Origin: Methanobacterium veterum
Lineage (GTDB): Archaea; Methanobacteriota; Methanobacteria; Methanobacteriales; Methanobacteriaceae
Assembly (NCBI RefSeq): GCF_000745485.1
Contig: NZ_KN050694.1
Coordinates: 1 to 38,981, forward strand
Length of the DNA: 38,981 bases
Direction: 5' to 3'
Of the stretch, positions 33,653 through 38,981 are shown piece after piece. The stretch's first letter is position 1. The number at the start of each line of letters is the position of its first letter. Below the pieces are notes generated by a model. The model made no database searches. It was given only the letters and a program-made list of their open reading frames with translations, and was not told where the DNA came from. Made by a program: the position numbers and the translations under genes.

Positions 33653-34420
33653 TTAAATTCCAAAACGCCTTTCTCTTTCTTGATATGATCTAAGCGCCCT
33701 TAAAAAATCAACCTTTCTAAGTTCTGGCCATAAACTATCGCAGAAGTATAGTTCTGAATAGGAGGACTGCCATAGTAGGAACCCGCTGAGCCTTTCTTCT
33801 CCACTTGTCCTTATTATAAGATTTGGATCTTCCAGGCCTGCAGTATATAGATTTCTATTGACTAAATCTTCATTTATATCCTCACAGTCTAGTTTTCCAT
33901 CTTTAACTTCTTTTGAAATCTTTTTTATAGCATCGATTATTTCCATTCTCCCATCATAGCCTATTGCAATATTTACAATTCGTTTGTCATAGGAAGATGT
34001 AGCCTCTTCTGCAATTCTTATGGCTTCTCTTACATTTTCTGGAAGTAAATTTAAATTACCTACTGCATTTATTCTTACTTCATTTTTATGAATCTTTGGA
34101 TTTTTTGCTATTCCTTCAAATTCTTTTTGGAATAGCTTCATTAGACCTTTCACTTCCTTTGGAGGTCTGTTAAAATTCTCGGTAGAAAATGCATAGGCTG
34201 TTACAATTTCTATCCCTAATTCAATGGACCAGTCCAGAACTTTTTCAAGGGTACTTACCCCTCTTTTATGACCGTCTATAATTTCCATGTTACCCATTAA
34301 TTTTGTGTACCGCCTGTTACCGTCCATTATAACGGCAATATGTTTGGGCATGTTTTCGGGCTTGAGATTTCTTGATATGTACCATTCATAAATTTTATAA
34401 AGTGGTTTTAATGGTTGCAT
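33653..34420 (-). CDS. uppS: Cis-prenyltransferase (polyprenyl diphosphate synthase, UppS type)
   Basis: A 255-residue Z-prenyl diphosphate synthase. Motifs are [17 protein letters not shown] (catalytic Asp of MDGNRR), [26 protein letters not shown] and the end [20 protein letters not shown] with [11 protein letters not shown]. It makes a long-chain polyprenyl diphosphate from isopentenyl diphosphate, used as the lipid carrier for glycans and pseudomurein precursors. In archaea the products are usually tri-trans, poly-cis chains. The gene overlaps the end of the upstream mtxX-like gene by 13 bp, so the two are co-translated; a weak RBS (AGGAATGAAAA) lies within it. Confidence 0.93.
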   Translation of the reverse strand: MQPLKPLYKIYEWYISRNLKPENMPKHIAVIMDGNRRYTKLMGNMEIIDGHKRGVSTLEKVLDWSIELGIEIVTAYAFSTENFNRPPKEVKGLMKLFQKEFEGIAKNPKIHKNEVRINAVGNLNLLPENVREAIRIAEEATSSYDKRIVNIAIGYDGRMEIIDAIKKISKEVKDGKLDCEDINEDLVNRNLYTAGLEDPNLIIRTSGEERLSGFLLWQSSYSELYFCDSLWPELRKVDFLRALRSYQERERRFGI

Positions 34421-35130
34421 TTTTCATTCCTACTCTTTAATCTTGCTAGATAATTTGAAAATTCTAAGGCTCTAATATATCCTTCTACGCTTTGTGATCT
34501 TGAAGTATCTATAAAAATTTCGTTTATTCCAAGTGTTACAGCACCATGGCTTTTTCCTGAACCCAAAAAAATCAGAGTTCTAAATATTAAGTTTCCAGAT
34601 ATACCATCCGGTGCTAAAATGAAGTTTACATTATCCTTTATTGCATTTTCTATTAATATAAAATAATGTTTTACAGAATATTTACTTTTTGCGACACTTG
34701 TTACACGTTCTCCGTCTGCAATTGAATCATCAATTTTCTGGCTTCTACCCACATCTTGAGGTCTTCCGCCAGAAAGTACTGCGATTTTAGGTTCTATTCC
34801 TAATTTTGATAAGAATTCTGCCCCTAATTCTATTATTTTTATTTTTTCTTCAGGGTTATCTCCTTCATCAATTCCCACAGGGGCAAACAAAAATTTTTGA
34901 CCATTTGTTTCTAAAAAAGAGGCCCTGTATAATTTGCTATGATATTTTTCTTTTAGTATACTTAACATCTTGGAAGCGCTGAGGGATCCTCTTACAGCAG
35001 CATCTACTTCTTTATTTAGAAGCATGTTAATAAGCTTATCTTCAGATTCCGTTAAAATAACTTCGAAATCTACTTTTTTAGAAGCTTCAATTATGTTTTT
35101 ATTTTCACCGACACCCGCTGCAATCTTCAT
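34408..35130 (-). CDS. mtxX: Methanogenesis marker protein 4 / MtxX-type protein
   Basis: A 240-residue protein of the phosphotransacetylase-like MtxX family, one of the markers limited to methanogens. Recognised from [45 protein letters not shown] and [20 protein letters not shown] with [12 protein letters not shown]. The exact reaction is unknown; links to methyltransferase genes gave it its name. It is the promoter-proximal gene of a probable mtxX-uppS-tatD operon, with no strong RBS. It identifies the organism as a methanogen. Confidence 0.88.
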   Translation of the reverse strand: MKIAAGVGENKNIIEASKKVDFEVILTESEDKLINMLLNKEVDAAVRGSLSASKMLSILKEKYHSKLYRASFLETNGQKFLFAPVGIDEGDNPEEKIKIIELGAEFLSKLGIEPKIAVLSGGRPQDVGRSQKIDDSIADGERVTSVAKSKYSVKHYFILIENAIKDNVNFILAPDGISGNLIFRTLIFLGSGKSHGAVTLGINEIFIDTSRSQSVEGYIRALEFSNYLARLKSRNEKCNH

Positions 35131-35190
35131 ATTATCCGTAACCTGAGTTATAACTTATAATTATATTACTTAAATATTAACTTAACTTAA

Positions 35191-35289
35191 TTTATAGTGA
35201 CTGACCAAATATTTTTGACTACTTTCAAAATTTTCAATTTTGAATATCTAAAAATTTATAAGTCTAAAAATTACCTCAGTCACTATAAA
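35191..35289. repeat. MITE-like element with 14-bp terminal inverted repeats
   Basis: TTTATAGTGACTGA at 35191-35204 is repeated exactly inverted (TCAGTCACTATAAA) at 35276-35289. The 99-bp unit is AT-rich inside, imperfectly palindromic (TTCAAAATT in both arms), and codes for nothing. It lies upstream of the mtxX-type gene. No clear target-site duplication is seen. It could be a miniature transposable element or a long regulatory hairpin. Confidence 0.65.
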
Positions 35290-35564
35290 ATGTAGTTATT
35301 TTTATAAAGCTTATTTTAAAGAAGTGTATGGTGCTTAAACTATTTATTTTTATAATTTACAACTCAATAAATTCGTTTAGTCAATATATTCTACATTCTG
35401 TTAATAAAAAAAGGGTAAAATTATATTCATATTTATCATCTCAGTTATTCATTGAAATAATAATGTAAATCTCTTCTTTATATATTTTTTTAATTAAGTT
35501 ATATTATGTAAAATGACACCAAAATAATTATTTTTTAATTTAAAAGTTGATATTTAAAGTAAAT
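35290..35564. other. AT-rich spacer
   Basis: Between the MITE-like element and the terminator of the phospholipase-like gene; no supported ORF. Confidence 0.4.
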
Positions 35565-35612
35565 TTACAAAAAATAAAAAATATTAAACAAGCCATATAT
35601 CATGACTTGTTT
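35565..35612 (-). terminator. Terminator of the phospholipase-like gene
   Basis: On the minus strand AAACAAG (35606-35612) pairs with CTTGTTT (35586-35592) around a loop of 13 bases, followed by AATATTTTTTATTTTTTG. Confidence 0.55.
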
Positions 35613-35644
35613 GGTTAAATTTTAAAGTCCAATCAATTAAATTT

Positions 35645-36235
35645 TTAGAAGCAGTTTCTTATTATGCTGTATGCTGCTGATCCTGCGTTGTTTAAATCTC
35701 TTTGAGGGATACTTGTGCTTTTAGTTTTAAGCCATAGTGACCAGTCTTGTCGTCCTTGTAGGTAGCCGTATTTTAGTAATGAACTTAAACTTCCGCTTTT
35801 ATATCTTATTGATGGTTTCATTTTAATGGCCTGGTTTTCATAAGCCACGTGTTGAGCTAAAGTTTCTCCAGCTACGGCATGGGGAGCTGAAAAAGTATCT
35901 GTAATGTAATGGGAAGCTACTCCAAAACAGTAACTGGCATATTTGTAATCTTTGCTTTTATATGCTTTTTTTGCTTTATTAATCCAGATTTGAGCTTGTG
36001 TAGCACTTGCAGGGTATTGGTGGTTGGGATTATAGTCTTTGAATACTACATCTGGAGCTATTGATCCTCGTTTCATTTCATTTAAGTCTAGTTTCTGTTG
36101 TACAGATTGGGGTAATGAATAATATACTTTGCTTGCAATATCTTGGTGGTTTTGTACATCCCATGCTGCTGCTGGTGAAATTAGTAGGGGTACCGACAGC
36201 AGAAAAACCATTAAAATTTTTGCAATTTTTTTCGT
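35645..36235 (-). CDS. Secreted zinc-dependent phospholipase C-like protein, ACG at the expected start
   Basis: About 196 residues if read from ACG at 36235, or 188 from the ATG at 36211. The RBS AAGGAGATGATAAG stands 8 bases before ACG, and reading from it gives KKIAKILMVFLLSVPLLI..AAA, a complete signal peptide; the ATG is 32 bases away and loses the basic N-terminus. The mature chain begins WDVQNHQDIASKVYY; the N-terminal Trp is a zinc ligand in this family. Other ligand regions are GSIAPDVV and HYITDTFSAPHAVAGETL. It resembles the zinc-dependent phospholipase C family and would act outside the membrane; the substrate is unknown. In-frame TAA lies directly upstream of the RBS. Confidence 0.75.
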   Translation of the reverse strand, partial: TKKIAKILMVFLLSVPLLISPAAAWDVQNHQDIASKVYYSLPQSVQQKLDLNEMKRGSIAPDVVFKDYNPNHQYPASATQAQIWINKAKKAYKSKDYKYASYCFGVASHYITDTFSAPHAVAGETLAQHVAYENQAIKMKPSIRYKSGSLSSLLKYGYLQGRQDWSLWLKTKSTSIPQRDLNNAGSAAYSIIRNCF

Positions 36236-36280
36236 CTTATCATCTCCTTAATACTCAATTAGTAATATATTTTTACTAAT

Positions 36281-36943
36281 TATTATTACTTTCGACCATG
36301 TAAGTTAATACTTTCACTTAATAGTAATTTCAGAATCTCAAAAACTAATATAAACCCGTATTAACTTCTATTAAGTTTTAATATGCCTTGTGGGATATAA
36401 AATTAGTATAAATGATTATAAATGCATAAAAGAAAAAGAATACTTGTTTATTTATCCAACTTTTTTACTATTGTAAAGTTTATTTTAATCTAATTTTTTA
36501 ATTATCCAAATCATTAATGGTTAATAAGATAAATCGGGTTATGTATCTAATCCAATTTCATTTAAATGATATTAGGACATAATAACTTTGATAATTTAAT
36601 AGAAAATATTGTAAAGCCTAATTTTTCTAAAAATGTACTTTAGAATAAATATGTGATAGATTTCACGGAATGTGCAAAAGATAGTTGATTAATAATTTAA
36701 AATTAAAAATAGTGGAATAATAACGATTTGAAAATTATACCTAAAACTGTAATGTGTAGAAAAAATACTTGAAATTGTCATCTATTGATATTTAATTCGG
36801 CTATTTTATTTATTGCAACATATATTATGGATACATATCCTATGTAGAGATTAGACTAGAATTAGATATCAAAAATAGTCAGAACAAAAAAAATAATAAA
36901 ATTAGGTTTTATCAAAATAGTAATTATTTAACTAGTTTTCATA
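36281..36943. other. AT-rich intergenic region
   Basis: About 660 bp with no supported gene or strong hairpin; it separates the phospholipase-like gene's promoter from the end of the glycosyltransferase gene. Confidence 0.4.
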
Positions 36944-38981
36944 TTATGTTTTTAGCTTTTTTAAAATAGTTTCATTCATAAACTTGTCTTTATAATTTTC
37001 TTTATAAATTATGTCTTTTATGATTCTCAGAACATCCTGATAATATCTGTTTTCATAGTGCATTGGGGCTTTATCCCATAAATGGCCTTCCCATAAGCAA
37101 TAGTTATCCTCTGAAATAGAAATAAGATGTGCATTGGGTAATTTTTGTTTTAGGTATGCATAATACTTCTTAAAGAATCTATTAAGTAGTTTAATGTATC
37201 TCCTGTTATCTTCAGGGAAATACTTTTTTTCACCATCTATGGTAATATATGATTCAATTAGGTAAGCTTCATGTATAATAATTCTATTTTCATCATATAT
37301 CTTCAGCAGGTGATCTACATATTCATCCATTGCTTTTTTCCAAATAGAATCATCCATACTTAGTTTATCCACAACTTCTACATCAAAATCTTCCATAAAA
37401 TTAGAATTCTTTAATTCATCGGAAAAAGTAAATAGAGAATTATTATATTTAATCAAATTTATTCTTTCATCTATTAAATCTATTAGTAAATAATTAGCTT
37501 TTTTGAGAGATAACTTTTCAAACATATCTTTCCTTAAATCACTTTCTACCATCCTTCTTTGGAAAGCAGATGGAAGATTAACATTGACTTTTTCAATAGA
37601 TGGTGTACTAACTGCACTTACAAATGATTGCCTTGCAAAGTATTGGCCTATTTTTATTTCTTTATTTTTATCAAAATTAAATACATCTCTGCTCACACAA
37701 CTACCATGAATATCAATATCTGGAATATTTATATCAATTTTTGAAATTTCAGAAGTTTCCGAATTTAATTTTCCATGTACATCCTGCTTATAGTCTTGCA
37801 ATGTATAAACAGTAAACTCAATAGAGGTTTCTTTAAAAATACTGTTAAATACGTCCATAAACTTTTTGTTATGGAAAATAATGTTATTTATGTCTTTAAC
37901 TTTTTTAAATCTGAATTTTTCTCCTGGAGCAATTCCAATGTCTGTTTCAATATAAGAGTAGTGTAATATTCCTTTTTCCACGAAATCTTCCTTAAGTTGG
38001 AGATTAGCAAATATAAAGTAAGGAGTTTCATTGGAAATTAATTCTTCTATATTTTGAGGATTTCCATGGTATGATTCTAATTTATTAAGCGTGCTAGAAA
38101 CTTCTTTATTTTGAAGAAGATAGTTTAAAGAATATACCGAAACCTCATGGTTTGCATACTCTTGATATATGTTCTTAATTAAATGATTTGGGATGTCTTT
38201 AGATAAAAGTAATGTTAATCTTTTATTTACATAAGTTATAGACTCATAGTGCTTTAAAATGTCCTTAATTTCTGATTGATCGTTAACAACATAATAAACT
38301 GTAACATTATCATCTGTTGGTAAATACTTATAGTCAATTGTGTCCAAAATCTGTTTAAACCGTTGTGAATATGTATGATTCCTTAAAACATTATACAAAT
38401 TATTACTTCGCTTTTCTCCGCAAAAAGATAAATTAACTTTTCCTTCATCCACGAATATAACATTATCTCCAAATAATTCGTACATACCTTCAGAATAGTT
38501 TGATAAAACTAGTGTATTACATAACATAAGTTCAAATACACGTCTTGCAAACATGGTTTTTGATTTAGTTTCTGTATTAATATTTAAAGAATATATACTC
38601 TCTTTATAAACATTTTCAATTTGATCAAAAGGTACTGCAGGATTTACATATTTAAGATATTTTTTTGGAAAATTAGAATTTGGGTTATTTGGAGTATATG
38701 TTCTATCATAAATTTTTAATTTGTATCCACTATCTAAAATATTATCAAAAATTTCTATCATTTCTTTGGATCTTTGAACATGTATGTCTCCATACCAGCT
38801 ACCTGCAAAAATAACCTCGTTAGATCTATTCTGTTTAGTAATGGGATTAAATAGTTTTGGTTGTGCCCCAAACATTAAACAGTGAACGCTTTTGTGTCCA
38901 TAATCTTTTTTGTATTTTTGTACGCATTCTTCTGCTGTTGTAAATATATGGTCAAATTTTAAAGCTGTATCCACAAAATTA
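36944..38981 (-). CDS. Glycosyltransferase (CgeB-like) fused to a DUF6270-type domain, N-terminus missing
   Basis: The frame is open to the right window edge, so at least part of the N-terminus lies outside; a GTG at 38974 is not a convincing start. Visible residues 1-215 resemble the C-terminal half of CgeB/GT4-like glycosyltransferases: NEVIFAGSWYGD, KLKIYDR, NPAVPFDQIENVYKESIYSL and ARRVFELMLCNTLVLSNY with the nucleotide-sugar-binding Glu. A linker of about 200 residues follows. From about residue 415 the sequence IHGSCVSRDVFN begins a DUF6270-type domain with a GSC nucleophile-like motif and WEGHLWDKAPMHY near the end. DUF6270 is associated with polysaccharide biosynthesis. Probable role: cell-surface glycan synthesis. 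Confidence 0.78.
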   Translation of the reverse strand, partial: NFVDTALKFDHIFTTAEECVQKYKKDYGHKSVHCLMFGAQPKLFNPITKQNRSNEVIFAGSWYGDIHVQRSKEMIEIFDNILDSGYKLKIYDRTYTPNNPNSNFPKKYLKYVNPAVPFDQIENVYKESIYSLNINTETKSKTMFARRVFELMLCNTLVLSNYSEGMYELFGDNVIFVDEGKVNLSFCGEKRSNNLYNVLRNHTYSQRFKQILDTIDYKYLPTDDNVTVYYVVNDQSEIKDILKHYESITYVNKRLTLLLSKDIPNHLIKNIYQEYANHEVSVYSLNYLLQNKEVSSTLNKLESYHGNPQNIEELISNETPYFIFANLQLKEDFVEKGILHYSYIETDIGIAPGEKFRFKKVKDINNIIFHNKKFMDVFNSIFKETSIEFTVYTLQDYKQDVHGKLNSETSEISKIDINIPDIDIHGSCVSRDVFNFDKNKEIKIGQYFARQSFVSAVSTPSIEKVNVNLPSAFQRRMVESDLRKDMFEKLSLKKANYLLIDLIDERINLIKYNNSLFTFSDELKNSNFMEDFDVEVVDKLSMDDSIWKKAMDEYVDHLLKIYDENRIIIHEAYLIESYITIDGEKKYFPEDNRRYIKLLNRFFKKYYAYLKQKLPNAHLISISEDNYCLWEGHLWDKAPMHYENRYYQDVLRIIKDIIYKENYKDKFMNETILKKLKT

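Noticed and set aside
1..38981. CRISPR array
   Set aside because: No regularly spaced repeats with unique spacers anywhere; repeats seen are the adhesin domains and two-copy tandem units.

Overview
The window looks like chromosomal DNA of a methanogenic archaeon of the Methanobacteriales, most likely a Methanobacterium-like genus. The DNA is very AT-rich. Markers are a methanogenesis marker 4/MtxX-type protein, a cis-prenyltransferase of the archaeal UppS type, an archaeal riboflavin-pathway reductase, an adhesin-like protein with beta-helix and DUF11-type repeats, and archaeal promoter elements (BRE/TATA). The genus is an inference from gene content; no rRNA or tRNA gene was recognised.

Layout. 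(1) 1-5.1 kb: the N-terminal 758 residues of a large secreted adhesin-like protein (minus strand, running off the left edge), preceded by an in-frame 90-bp tandem duplication of its own ribosome binding site and first codons; then a universal stress protein, an acidic hypothetical protein and a HEAT-repeat protein. (2) About 5.8-23.9 kb: an accessory island, probably an integrated element, with a tyrosine recombinase at its right end. It holds an OLD/AbiEii-type ATPase with a putative PD-(D/E)XK nuclease, a three-gene operon of unknown function ending in a 2-TM protein, a protein with a glycine-rich hydrophobic N-terminus, a GmrSD-like DUF262/DUF1524 restriction protein, an AbrB-like mini-protein and a decayed copy of it, an HNH/coiled-coil protein, an NYN-domain protein with degraded active-site motifs behind a strongly folded leader, a second 2-TM protein, two coiled-coil proteins, and a ribbon-helix-helix-led operon next to the integrase. 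(3) 23.9-36.3 kb: mostly core genes: glycerophosphodiester phosphodiesterase, an MFS transporter fused to CBS domains with a MarR regulator, the riboflavin reductase, a carboxymuconolactone-decarboxylase-like protein, a PRC-barrel protein, TatD nuclease, UppS, MtxX and a zinc-dependent phospholipase-C-like protein. (4) 36.9 kb to the right edge: a 5'-truncated glycosyltransferase (CgeB-like)/DUF6270 fusion.

How it fits together. The island reads as a defence-rich integrated element: two recognisable nuclease systems sit beside several uncharacterised operons. Four short GC-richer islands stand out in the AT-rich intergenic DNA (about 5.87-5.97, 17.96-18.08, 22.18-22.28 and 32.28-32.38 kb); each has strong nested inverted repeats and is a candidate small RNA, leader or microgene. 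The one at 22.18 kb also has a promoter, a 24-codon ORF and a terminator in correct register.

A second theme is translation starts. At two secreted or surface-type genes (phospholipase-like, beta-helix protein) a well-spaced ribosome binding site is followed by ACG or ATC where ATG is expected, and the duplicated adhesin leader has ATT in that place.
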